Source: Akebia trifoliata (Eukaryota > Streptophyta > Magnoliopsida > Ranunculales > Lardizabalaceae). From it: 64,000 bases of DNA. This document shows positions 53,117-64,000 of the stretch, one piece after another (the first letter of the stretch is position 1; every line of letters starts with the position of its first letter). The notes beneath the pieces were generated by a model. That model ran no database searches. It saw only the letters and a program-made list of their open reading frames with translations, and was not told the DNA's origin. The DNA is taken from assembly GCA_017979445.1 (NCBI GenBank), contig CM030714.1:2914001-2978000 (forward strand), written 5' to 3'. Made by a program: the position numbers and the translations under genes.

Positions 53117-56100
53117 ATATATATATTTTTCATATTGGAGTGCAACTGGGAACTTGGTCCCTTGGATTTTTCATTAACAAAATATTTTAGATGTGGTCTA
53201 TAATAGGTGGGGTGAAAGCCATGTCATGTTGTGCTCTAATAGAGAAAAAGACCACTCCCTGTCTTGTTCAACTTAATAGGTATTCAGATTTCAAATCCAA
53301 ATATCAGGAAATATTTTATGGATCCAGATACTCCTAAAATCGATTCGATTAAAATCTGTTGATAGCTCTAACAATCAATTGTCGGAGAAGGTCCCACCTA
53401 ATGAAAAAATAATAATGTTTTGACAAGGAAAAAGTACTTGTTAGATGCTATGTTTGGGGTGTGTTTCTAAGTGCACCTTGAGTTTTGGGGCGGTGTCTTA
53501 ACAACCCAATTAGTAAAACCTTTCTTTCTTAATTCCCCTTCACCCCTATGAAACGATGAAATCAATCCAACAATTTGAATCTTGATCTCAATGATTTATG
53601 TTCAAACATTCTTTGAAGTTTGATCTCAACAGAGAAATGAGAGTTGGTTCCATATAAGACAACCGAAGAAGAAAGGAATTTGCTCCACATTGGAAAGAAG
53701 ACTAAAAAGTAGCTGTGAAGAATAATTAAAGCGAAAGAACCACAAAGGAATAAAATGCCCATTGCATACCTCACCATGAATACGATTCTCATTGTCAGAC
53801 TATGCGAAGTAATGTGATAGCCTAATAAGGTAGCATATAGTGCAACTTCTTTGGGCAGATTCCTTCCCTTTTAGGCCCTTGGAAGCAATATTTAGGATTA
53901 AATTATTGCTTGGTGAATTCTAGTTTTTTGTGCGAATCCAGAAAAAAAAGAAAAAAGTGTAACCAAAACGCCCACAAAAAATATTTTTCATCAAAGGCGG
54001 GGTCCCTACCAGACTTCTAGATCCTGAAAAGAACTTCACTGAGCATCAACAGTTCCAGATTGAAAAATATGCAAATTGAAGGTTTGAAAATAATAGTGCG
54101 AGACTGAAAATATATGGATCAAAATAGTGAGAGCTGAACGCACTTGAATTAACAAATCACACGGCCTTAGACAGAATTTAATAGAGGAACTGGATTTAAT
54201 TAAACCCACCCAAATTCTTCGGGAAAAGGCTTTGACGTAACAATAATTGATACTAAGAGAAAAACTTCAATGCATTTCTACCTAAGATGATCTTAACAAA
54301 TTTTCTTCAAATCTATCAGAATTTTGAGTTGACATGCAAAAATTACATTTCAAGAATGTAACATGAGTTATTCAAGTTTGATTACTTACTCCAATAAGAG
54401 ACCTACTGTACAACATAATCACAAAAATGTAGTAGAGATGTGTACTAAACTAAGGTAATTATAGTGATTAAATCGTCATGTAATCAAAACATATAAATAT
54501 ATAAACTGTCTAAAGTCAGATTATGATACTTGTGGATATTTCTTGGCGAACAGTTCAACTGTTGAGAGTAGTACCCAACAAGATTATGTGTCTAAGGCTC
54601 AAACTATGTGATCTGAAGTCTGAAATATCACAAATCTTAAGAGTTGTAAGCAATCACTAAATCAACTTGAAGCTAAAGTTGATCAACTACGACTATTTTA
54701 CATGGTAACTGATGAGATCTATCCAACCCAAACATTATTTGTTATAGGCCATGATGGTGTCACCTTACTGAGGAAAACATCAAATCCATCTCAATTGAGA
54801 AGAATTTAATCACATTACCTTTTTTGAAAATAGTAAAAGTGGTAGAAAATATTCTTGACCACTTCTAACCAAACGAATGTGACTGATCATCCGAAAGGAA
54901 GGTCAAATTAATCAAAATGTTGTATGACCATGACCAATCTATTGGAAGGTTTGCATAAATAAAATGACCTTGTTTTCTTTATGTTGCCTAATTATTTTGA
55001 ACCTTTCCACAAATATGCCAAACATTTATTAAAAACAAAGGCAAGGCAAAGAAGTCAAGACACCTACCCACAAAACAAACAAGTAAATAACCAACAAATG
55101 GAAGAGAAAATCAGGAAAAATCAAAATAAAAAATTAAAGTGAAAACCCTTCTTACGATTTACAAACCATCTCATCCAAAAAGAAAATCTTCAAATAGCAC
55201 CCTAAATTCAAGGAAAACTTTACACCAAAAATGTTTGATTTTTGGTTTATGGTCCTAACTTGAGTTTTTTGGGGTCATCTTGTAGCCGGGGGGTGTGGGC
55301 CGTAACCCTACGGGCCCACGACAGGGGTTTAGGGAGCTTTTACGTACAACTTCTAGAAGTATTTTCGTAATTAAAAATATATGTTTTGCCCTAAGATGAT
55401 ATATATATTCCAAGTTCAAAACCCTAAAAGTTGTATTGTATTTTCACAGTTTTCATCAATAAAGAATTATCATTGCCGCCTGAAGACATAGGCAATTTTG
55501 CCGAACCACGTAAATCTCTTGTGTTCTTTCTGTTCTTTGTTTTCTTCGTTTTAATCTTCGTACCTTATCAATCTTACCACGCAATAAAAAAAACATAGAA
55601 CCACAATATCAATCAACACTTATTAAATCAAGCATTCCTTTCCTTTACATGTTCGATTGTTTCTTTCTTTCCAAATCCCACAACAAATAGTGAAGGGGTA
55701 ACAGACCATAGAATCATTTCTTTCTAATAAAGAGCCTTGGACATCCAACATTGGAATAGACATAACCAAGTCGGGAAAACGTCAGAAAACATGGAAGAGA
55801 AAGAAAATGAGCCCATATTTCTTCTCACATACAATGAATGAATAGATGGTTTACGGACTATCCACTCGCTTTGCAAAAACAACATAAACTAGTAACAGTA
55901 GAAGAAATATTAGTGCATCATCATAGCAACATTATTTGGATGAGTAGATGACGACAATTATGAGCACATAAAGAATTAAAACCACCAAGAGTGTCTATGG
56001 CAAGCAGTTCTAATTAATTGATAAGCAAGATTGAATAAAAACAACTCTTAAAAGATTAAACTTTATCAAAATATTGAAAATTTTGACACATTTTGTTTAC

Positions 56101-56288
56101 ATATCAGAGAACCCATTTCAAGATTTCACATATATACAACAAAAACTGAGAACTCCTATCAGTTTACTTGAAATCTACAAGACAAGAAACCCCCATCCAA
56201 CCAAAACCTAAACTTTTTTTTTTTTTTTTTACATGAAATATCAAACAGAGGAGAACTAAAAAACAGGGGAATCACACTCACCCTCAAA
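53117..56288. other. Intergenic, LTR fragment, no gene seen
   Basis: AT-rich non-coding sequence. The only recognisable item is the Copia-like LTR piece at 55255-55600. The region ends in the PUB8 3' region, with a T-run at 56212-56229. Confidence 0.45.
55255..55600 (+). repeat. Copia-like LTR fragment, plus strand
   Basis: Contains GTGGGCCGTAACCCTACGGG, then AGTTTTCATCAATAAAGAAT, GTAAATCTCTTGTGTTC and CTTCGTACCTTATCAATC. Homologous to the reverse of 2455-2640. No internal coding domain is nearby. Confidence 0.5.
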
Positions 56289-57386
56289 TCAACACCTCGG
56301 CTGGCACCTCTGCAAAGCTTGAACCAAACTAAAAGCATTTTTACTAATTTTTTCATTCTCATCTTCCACCAATCTCAAACAAATCTCTAAAACCTCTTTT
56401 CTCATCTCCAAACCAATTTCTTCACTATGAGAACAAATCAAATTCAACACAGCAAGAACACAAACTATACTCCTTGAGCTACCATTCTGCAAAACCCGAA
56501 CTAAAATATTCACACACCCATTAATCTTCCCCATCTCTTCTCTCCCTTCTCTACATTTAACCAATAAACCCAAAACCTCTATCGCTCTCTCGACCCCCGA
56601 ATCTGCCATTTCAATCAAAATTGGCACCGCCCCACACTGCACCACTCTCTTCTTATTATCAGGGAACGAACAGAGCACGTAAAGCGCTGTCGCCGCTTCT
56701 TTCTTCTCCCTCCCGTTCCCATCTCGCAGAAGCGAAACCAGCAATCGAATCACAGAAGGGTACGATCCAATCGTTCCCTTATTCACCTCCACCATAGCCA
56801 AACTCGTCAACATCGTCGCCCCATAAGCGCGGCAATTCGACGTCTGACTTCGCAAAGCATCAACAATACGCCCAATTGCGCCTTCTGCAACTAAACCCAC
56901 TTTGTTGTGGTCATCCAAACTGAGATTTAACAGAAGTAAAAGTGCCGATTCTTGGAGACTAGGATCATCTGAGTTAACACAGTTGAGAACGGCGGAAACG
57001 GCACCAGACTCCGTTAATCGTTGACGGAAAACGGGGTTCCGTTTAGAGAGGAGATTGAGTTGGTCGAGAGAGTAGAGTTTGGATTGAATTGGAGAAGATG
57101 GAGAGGTGAGAGTGGAGATTAGGGTTTTGGGGTCTGTATGAGACGGGGGTTTTGGAGGAAAATCGGATGTGAAATGGGAGATGAGGCTTCTGAGAGCGAG
57201 ATTAGGGATGAGAGATGGGTACTGAGAGAGGGGTAGCTTGGTAATTGGACAGGTACGATTGCCGGAGTCGAGCCACCGTTGGATTGAAGAACGGTCGAAG
57301 GTGTGACCGGAGGATAAGATGACCGGGTCTGACATTATCTCTAATGAAATCGGACACTTGAAATCATCAGGAAACTGAGTCGCCAT
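56289..57386 (-). CDS. PUB8: U-box/ARM-repeat E3 ubiquitin ligase, PUB8-like
   Basis: Intronless, 365 residues; the first ATG is at 57386. Residues about 5-75 form a U-box (FPDDFKCPISLEIMSDPVIL, GHTFDRSSIQRWL, CPITKLPL, LIPNLALRSLI), the RING-like fold without zinc that recruits E2 enzymes. From about 100 to the end are ARM repeats (ALLLLLNLSLDD, EAATALYVLCSFPDN, ALQRCQPRC end), which select substrates. Length and sequence fit the plant PUB8/PUB9-type group, known mainly from sequence; the substrate is unknown. Codon use is richer in G and C than the surroundings. A GA/CT-rich tract at 57468-57501 lies in the likely 5' UTR or promoter. Confidence 0.94.
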   Translation of the reverse strand: MATQFPDDFKCPISLEIMSDPVILSSGHTFDRSSIQRWLDSGNRTCPITKLPLSQYPSLIPNLALRSLISHFTSDFPPKPPSHTDPKTLISTLTSPSSPIQSKLYSLDQLNLLSKRNPVFRQRLTESGAVSAVLNCVNSDDPSLQESALLLLLNLSLDDHNKVGLVAEGAIGRIVDALRSQTSNCRAYGATMLTSLAMVEVNKGTIGSYPSVIRLLVSLLRDGNGREKKEAATALYVLCSFPDNKKRVVQCGAVPILIEMADSGVERAIEVLGLLVKCREGREEMGKINGCVNILVRVLQNGSSRSIVCVLAVLNLICSHSEEIGLEMRKEVLEICLRLVEDENEKISKNAFSLVQALQRCQPRC

Positions 57387-60333
57387 TTTCAACTCGTTAA
57401 GTCTCTTCTTCAGTATATTTCTCTAGCTGTAGAGTTTACTGAGTTCCTTCTCTGTTAGTCTCCGAATCACAGAGCGAGAGCGAGAGCGCGAGAGAGAGAG
57501 AGGTGGCGTTTAATGAGCTTCGTCTCTGTGAGAGGATGAGGTCTTGAGGTGCACGAGACGGCTTTTGACTTCGTTAGATTGCGAAACTACCGTAAATACC
57601 CCTTTGTTTATATAAAAATTTCTGTTGACCCTTTGTCTATATAAAAATTTCTGTCGAATGGAGTCTTGAATTTTTGTTTTTGATAATTATATACCCCTTC
57701 ACCTTTTCGTGAATATTTGAGATACCTTGTGCTTTCAAATTGATGATAAACCCCTTATTCTTGTTTTACTTGGATTTCCAAAAAGACAAATAGAAAATGT
57801 GGATGCTTTTTAGGGCTTACAATTTTTTAAGATGTGTGAAGTTTTTTGATCAATGACTAGTCTTTGATTTTTTTGATTTCTCACCTTGACAGACATTGAT
57901 TTGACTGACTTTGACCCCCTGAATGGGAAAATGGTGAAGGATGAGATCTCGACGTGGTGTCTATCAAAGATCTTTCGAGTAAAGATACAAAGTGAAAGGA
58001 ATGTAAGTTCGAATAAAGAAGATTGTGAATAGTGTATGTTGAGTTGCAGAGACTTCTAGGTACAAGTGTTTTTTTTAGAAAATGAGTTTCGATATCCTTC
58101 TTAATTTTTGATAAGGGGATTTTATACTCGCAGATATTGGTACAAGTGTCACCACACTATCGATCTTAATTTTTGCCATGTGAGATCTGAGGTTAATGAG
58201 GATTGCTACCTTTGCCTTTGCTTATTATGACCTAAACATCTCAACGCATTAATCATTGGGTTGATTTGATTTCACTGTTTGAGGTAGGTGAATCAGAGAA
58301 TATCACTGTCAGCGATGTTTTGATAAGTATCTGCAAATATTGTATTTAATGCGAAAATTTGACACATGAACAAGTTCTGATTGCCTATAAATTTTTTGCC
58401 TAATTATACCCAAAATTTATCCACTTGGGTTAACAAAATTTCATTCTGAAACACTTTCCTGGTTGATCAGACATACTAAGCTCTATTCTAACTTGAATGA
58501 CTTGATTTTCAGGCTAACTATGCCATTCTTTGAGTTCAATAATTTGCTCAATTGATAATAAACTCATGAAAATCTTTGGGTCTCATTAGTTAATGTCTGA
58601 TATTTGAATTGAACCCACTAGATTAAGAAGGACATGTGTCCTTATATCGAAAGTGACAAAAATGGGCTCCACAGGAAATAATCTAAAGGCCCTCATTTTC
58701 AATTTCTTTCATACCTATTATGAAACTCAAGATTCTCTCCTTAGATTTATACATCAAGAACAAAACTTAGCTAATTTGATAAGACTTACGAAATTTTCTT
58801 TAAAAAAAAGAAAGATGAATTAGTTAAAATAATTTATTCTAAAAATTCAATGGCTTGAGTTCCAATTGTTAAGAATGATTTTGTTTAGAGGGGTGTTTAA
58901 ATCATTTTCATTAGTCCTATGAGGCATATGACGTCAGTTTGAAACACAGGGTGATAACAAATATTCAACAAAACGTTGAGGGTACGTCGAAATCACCCTT
59001 TAAATTTCGATACGTTGCATGATTAAAAAAATTGAAGTTGCCTCTTTTGACCTTTATCTTTACTCATTCTCTAAAATTATAAAGGAGGAATTAACCCTTT
59101 ATTTGTCATTTTCATTTTGTTTCAAAATTTAGTCATTTAGAGAGATAATTTAATTAATTGTGATACTTTATCAAATTTAAAGGGTCAAAGAGTTAACATC
59201 AATTTTTTGGCGTTATTTAACATCACCCCCTCTATAATGTTTGATAGATTTTACATTTGATTGAAGGACAACTTTAGGTCTCTCTCTCTCTCTCTCCTTT
59301 CTCTGCCTCTTCTCCATGCATTTCCATACTCATAATCTCAAGTGAGTGCAACTAATATTAATAGCATCTCTTCTGCTTAATTTACCTTATTTTAGAATTT
59401 AGTTATCTTTCAAGTTGCAAATCCTCTATCTTGTCACACCTCCTAGAGCAATTTGAGAGGAAAAAAAAATATTGTGAGAAATGCAGAGAGAGATTAATAT
59501 TTTTTTCATGATCTTTGCCAAGGGAACTTATACTATATCATTTCTTGACACATGATGAAATGTAACGAAGTGGTAATCTTGTTACACGTGACACAAAAGT
59601 TGTGGGACGATCCAAACTCTTTCGATTTTGACAAAAAAAAAAAAAAAAAACGTGTGATAAAATAAGGGATTGATTAGAATTATCAGAATTGAAGAGTGTA
59701 CAATCATTTTATTAGCAATGCCAGAACATAGGAGTGATCACCACGTTTTGAAGAAGTGATTCCTAATTGTTTGAACCTTTATGATGGGTAGAGGCTTAGA
59801 GAAAAATATAAGCTTGAAGTTCGCATCTATTTGTATCGTGCTACAAGGTGTTGGAGTATAGTTTCTCATTGATCTTGGGTTATGCACCCATTGAAGATTA
59901 ATGAATCATTATTATTTGTTTGGTAAGATCTATATTTGTTTATCCTGATCGATCATTCATTATCTTCAAAAGGGTATGTAAAATTTTAAATCATAGAATT
60001 TTTAAGTACTTCATCTTTGATTGGAATGCCGATTTGATTTCTAGATATTAGTAAAGTGGATTAAAAATTCATTACATATCGTCCATAGAATCTTGTACAT
60101 TTCAAAATTAAAAGAAATTTCTTATTAGGGATAATCAATCCGAGATACAGACACTAAGATAAATGAGTGAAAAAATTTGGAAAAAGAAAAAAAAGAAGAT
60201 GAAGTTACAAATAAATGTATCCGTGAAGAAATATGATCAACTCTAATATGTGATAAATTAAGAAAAATTTTATCGGGATGCTTTTCATATACAACAAAAA
60301 TGGATTCCTTTCTAATGTTTACCATATATTAAA
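57387..60333. other. PUB8 upstream region and intergenic sequence
   Basis: A GA-rich tract (57468-57501) lies just upstream of PUB8, and a TC run at 59279-59298. The rest is AT-rich with no domain-bearing frame. Confidence 0.4.
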
Positions 60334-60563
60334 GAGTCTTGATAATATGACTCGCTAGGATGCATACTCAATCGACTCCCTGACTCGGATAATTTCGAGA
60401 ATTGTAGATCTGTAGGCCTCGGGATACATGGCTCCCATGGGATACACTTTTTATGGGGAAGTGAAATCATGTATCCCGAGGCGTATAGATCTACAATTCC
60501 CGAACTTGTCAAGTCATGGATTCGATTGAATATGCCACCTGGCGAGTCATATTATCACAACTC
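60334..60563. mobile_element. M1-family MULE MITE
   Basis: GAGTCTTGATAATATGAC to GTCATATTATCACAACTC with exact 9-bp TSD TATATTAAA (60325-60333, 60564-60572). Inner arms: GAATTGTAGATCTGTAGGCC and GATCTACAATTC. Confidence 0.92.
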
Positions 60564-60689
60564 TATATTAAATAGAGGAGCAATATTTGGTCTAATCAAC
60601 CATAATCTTCAATGTAAGACTTTGATGATGATTTCAACTCCTACGCACTCTTACAATCCTTATCAAAAAAATAATAATAAAAGAGTTGT

Positions 60690-60855
60690 GCCCTCTCCAT
60701 TGACATGGTATGTGCATAGAACCATAGATTTACTCGAGATACATAATTGCACATCTTTTATGAGAATGTGTAATTTTGTATCCCAAGGAAAATTTTATAG
60801 TTCTATGCACATGCCACGTCAAGAAGTAGAGGGAGAGTCAATTTATCATTATTCA
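60690..60855. repeat. M3-like fold-back MITE
   Basis: Arms GACATGGTATGTGCATAGAA and TTCTATGCACATGCCACGTC. Centre ACTCGAGATACATAATTGCA mirrored by GTGTAATTTTGTATC. Confidence 0.65.
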
Positions 60856-61189
60856 AAACAAAAAAAGAAGAAAAATCTTTCACTATAAAATGTTATTAAA
60901 CAAGATTTTTTTTTTAAAATTATGGTACTTATTAATTATCATTTCGCGAAATTGTCCAAACCTGAGTTATCAGATTCAGTAAAGTGGTAATGAATCACAA
61001 ATCAGTTCGATCCAAACAAATTCGCAAGACAATTAGTTCTCAAGTGAAAGTTAACCAACCAAACGAATTACTTATTTTTCTTTAATTTCTCTACACCCTT
61101 TCACATATTAAGATATACCCATAAATATTTATATTTAAATCGATAGAATATCCCTTTGTCCTTGATCTTTATTGATAAATTAATGAAAA

Positions 61190-61370
61190 TTGATTAAATA
61201 CATTCTTCTTTTATTATTATTATCATATTCATCATTTCAACCTTCAAATGCCCTCAACATCTCTATCTACTCTTACGAACAAGATTCATTCTCAACTAGC
61301 GAACAACAAATCACGAATCATGAATCACAAACCCAAATTCGATCTGAACGAACCCACCAACCAGGTAACA
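61190..61370 (+). other. Exon-like stretch with hydrophobic leader, unassigned
   Basis: An open frame reading YILLLLLLSYSSFQPSNALN, then polar sequence (SEQQITNHESQTQIRSERTH), ends at CCAACCAG followed by GTAACA, a fair splice donor. It looks like a secreted-protein first exon, but the frame has no ATG before the leader (only TTG at 61190). I recognise no family and no downstream exon. It could be a gene relic. Confidence 0.2.
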
Positions 61371-61444
61371 TATGTCCAAACTATTTTGCTTCTCCTTTCA
61401 TTTCTCATTCTCATAAAATAATTGTATTTTTATTTAATTTTTAA

Positions 61445-64000
61445 AATACCTTTTAAGTTAGGTGTATAAATATGGAAAATAAATTTTCGTTTTTTAATTG
61501 TTGTGTCGGTGGGCGTTTACCAGAAACAAAGGAAAAAAATTGGCTTCTTTATCAAAGTTGGTAGGTCATCATTTCTTTCCACTGTGGGATAATAAATGAA
61601 AAAAGGCAATATTTTAATACCAAAAAGGGTAATTTTGGAAACTCAAGAATATTTTGGAATTAATAATAGTAAATGCTGACCAAGTCCAATGAAGGTGGTA
61701 GGCAATTTCTACGTCTAACACTCGATCACTTTATACGAAAAAAAACGGGAATTCTCAGATGCAGATCGTAAGTACCTCTTTCGCGTGCACACCAATTATT
61801 TAAATTCGTGTGCTTGGACCTTTTATTGCCCCCCACTTCGATTTTTGTAATATTTTGAGATATCCCCTATATTTTCAAACTCATGATATACCCTGATTGT
61901 GTTTTTCTTAAAACCAAGTTAATAATAATAATAATCTAAAGAATCTCATCTTCAACCTCTTTTCATCATAGTAAAAAATAATTTGTTAATATTAGAGAAA
62001 ATTTGAAGAAAAATAGTTTTTTAATTAAGTTTGTCAAGAAAGTTTCTTGATTGCATCTTGTTGTGGCATCCAAAAAGTTATTTTTCTCTGTTAGATTTTA
62101 ACTTTAAATTTTGGATTTTAATGATTATACATCTTCTTAGCCTTGGGACAAGTCTATATATATATATATATATGTAATGGAATGTTAATGTTTATTACTT
62201 CATGAGGATTTTAGCATTTTTTAATTTTTTTTTTCAATAATACCTTTTCATCGTTTTGTCTTTTAATGAAAAAATATTGGAGAATGTTGACGTCCTTATT
62301 AGGTTTTGAACATTAACATTCTCAATATATATTATTTTTTTTCCTCTAATCTACATTAAGAACTCTAGAGGAGTTGATGTGGTATTTTGCCAATAGATAG
62401 TCCATGTGAGCCCTCACAATTCTTAGTAGTAAGATTTTAAGGTAGTCAAACTAATCTCATTCAAAATTTAATTAGCAATTGGGTAAAATTATAATTTTTT
62501 CAAACAAAAATGATTGTGTTCAAAAGAAATATTTTTTAAATAACAAATTATTTCAAAAAAAATTATTACTTTTTCATAAATTATTTCAGAGATAATTGAC
62601 AATTTTTTTTGTTTATAAATTCTTTGTTTGATTCCTTTGCCCAACATTTTTTTTTTGATTTTTTTCTAAAATTATATGAAATATTCATAATGTTGTCCAC
62701 CAAATCTGAACTTGATTACCAAGCTTTTTATAAACCCTTGATTTTATTTTTTTCAAAAAAAAAAAAAACCCCTCTCTGAGACACGCCCCTATTATAGAAT
62801 CGTAAGAAAAAGATTTATGATTATGTATATTCTAAGACAAATGATTTATGATTTTGTGATGGAGGTGTGTCTGTGTTTGATCGGCTGTTCGAAAATCAAT
62901 TACACTTATAAAAATAAGTCACAAATTTTACCACAAAATCCATAATTAAAGAAGATAGGTATTTTCAAGGAAAATCAAAGGATTTTGACAGGGGATTGTA
63001 ATAAATGAGGATATTTCGAACAAAGTAAAGGGTGCGTGTTTGAAAACACAGGGGTATCTCAATTATTCACCAAAACATGGAGGGTGTATCTATAATAAAA
63101 TATAATAAAATAGCGACTACTGTATATGAGTACGTGTCAGCAAAATATGTGAGAGATGGAAAGCGATGGAGGGCATGAATTGTTAAATTAGTATTATTGG
63201 AGAAAGACAAAAAGGAGATAAGAGCGAGAAAGTTAGAGAGAGAGAGAGAGAATGGGACAGGTGGAAGCGTTTCATCCACCTATCCTTTGGATAAGCGTTT
63301 TTCTTATTACAGCAAACGTGATTCATGTGGTGGGGTCTAGACTCTAGAGAGGGGCCCACCTCCTATCAAATGGGGCGTCAGCATATCAATGATTACATAT
63401 CATTGTATCATATAACATCAAACTATGGAGACTTCTCTACTTTTAGAGACACCCTCTATGTTTTATACTCCACGCTGTACCCCTTTTACTGTGGTCTTTC
63501 AAAAAATACTAACTATAATGACTAAAATACCCTCAACTTCTAAATTTGTAAAATACTTCCATTTTTTTTTAACTCATTATCTTAACTTTTATATCAAAAT
63601 TTTACTTTCATCTTAAATCTAAAGATTCTATCTCTATTCATTAAACCTCAAGAACAAGAAGGGGCAAGTTTTCCATGGGGAGCTCTTATCCCAAAATAAT
63701 TATTTAAAGAGTATTTGATTTTTCGACGCCTCGACATGGCATGGGTTAGAAATGTAATTTTTTCTTTAGATACACGACTGTACATCCCATAAATATGTGA
63801 TCGAAAGAGTCTATGATTCTAGTAAATGCCACGTCAGGGGCGTGTGTGTTAGAAGGGATGTAAAAAAAAAATTCATTATTCTTTTTTAAAATTGTAGGAG
63901 TTTATATATACATTTTGTGATCGATAAGAACGCCATCTCACTCTATCAAAGATCTACAATTACTTTTTTTTTTATCCACATAAATGTCCACGTGTAAAGT
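61445..64000. other. Intergenic, AT-rich, one M3-like hairpin
   Basis: An AT-rich spacer with a TA run at 62155-62173 and a GA run at 63235-63251. No gene was recognised. Confidence 0.4.
63735..63850. repeat. M3-like fold-back MITE, degraded
   Basis: GACATGGCATGGGTTAGAAAT and TTCTAGTAAATGCCACGTC are inverted arms around TAGATACACGACTGTACATC. Confidence 0.5.

Noticed and set aside
60469..60888. 139-codon open frame near 60.5 kb
   Set aside because: It crosses an M1 MITE and an M3 MITE and so is made of repeat sequence.

Overview
The window is nuclear DNA of a flowering plant. The evidence is AT-rich sequence, genes split by canonical GT-AG introns, plant-only families (XTH, RIC/CRIB, plant U-box, LRRNT_2 LRR protein) and dense MITEs, LINE remnants and LTR remnants. 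Gene content suggests a dicot-type genome; the species cannot be named from the sequence.

Layout, left to right. (1) 834-2221 (+): last two exons of a xyloglucan endotransglucosylase/hydrolase whose first exon or exons lie beyond the left edge. (2) 3279-4122: two long double-hairpin MITEs set in TA microsatellites. (3) 5004-10293 (+): a four-exon CRIPT gene with a 4.8 kb intron holding at least four LINE pieces in both orientations. (4) 12499-13128 (+): a short LRR receptor-like protein, probably truncated. (5) 13129-20645: gene-poor repeats (MULE and CACTA MITEs, a probable SINE, a GA microsatellite). (6) 20646-36671 and 37721-49934: two copies (A and B) of one tandem segmental duplication. 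Copy A has an intact four-exon RIC (CRIB, ROP-effector) gene and an FQR1-type quinone reductase. Copy B has a dead RIC copy lacking its last exon and a second FQR1 gene. (7) 52349-53116: two more double-hairpin MITEs. (8) 56289-57386 (-): an intronless U-box/ARM E3 ligase of the PUB8 type. (9) 57387-64000: repeats, with no gene I can defend.

The genes are ordinary housekeeping, cell-wall and signalling loci and do not form a pathway. The unusual part is the repeat biology. A MITE family inserts in (TA)n, has a conserved double-hairpin core, and has outer arms that differ completely between copies yet are mirrored within each copy and contain element-specific 12-14 nt iterations. The duplication supplies paralogous empty sites that date and define several insertions: a CACTA MITE with 3-bp TSD, a hAT MITE with 8-bp TSD, a CATG-ended element with 8-bp TSD, and the TA-targeting family. 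The two FQR1 copies are both open, but copy A has replaced the STG residues of the FMN-binding loop.

All coordinates come from reading the sequence by eye. Splice sites were checked for phase; repeat edges without a stated TSD are accurate to about 5-20 bases.
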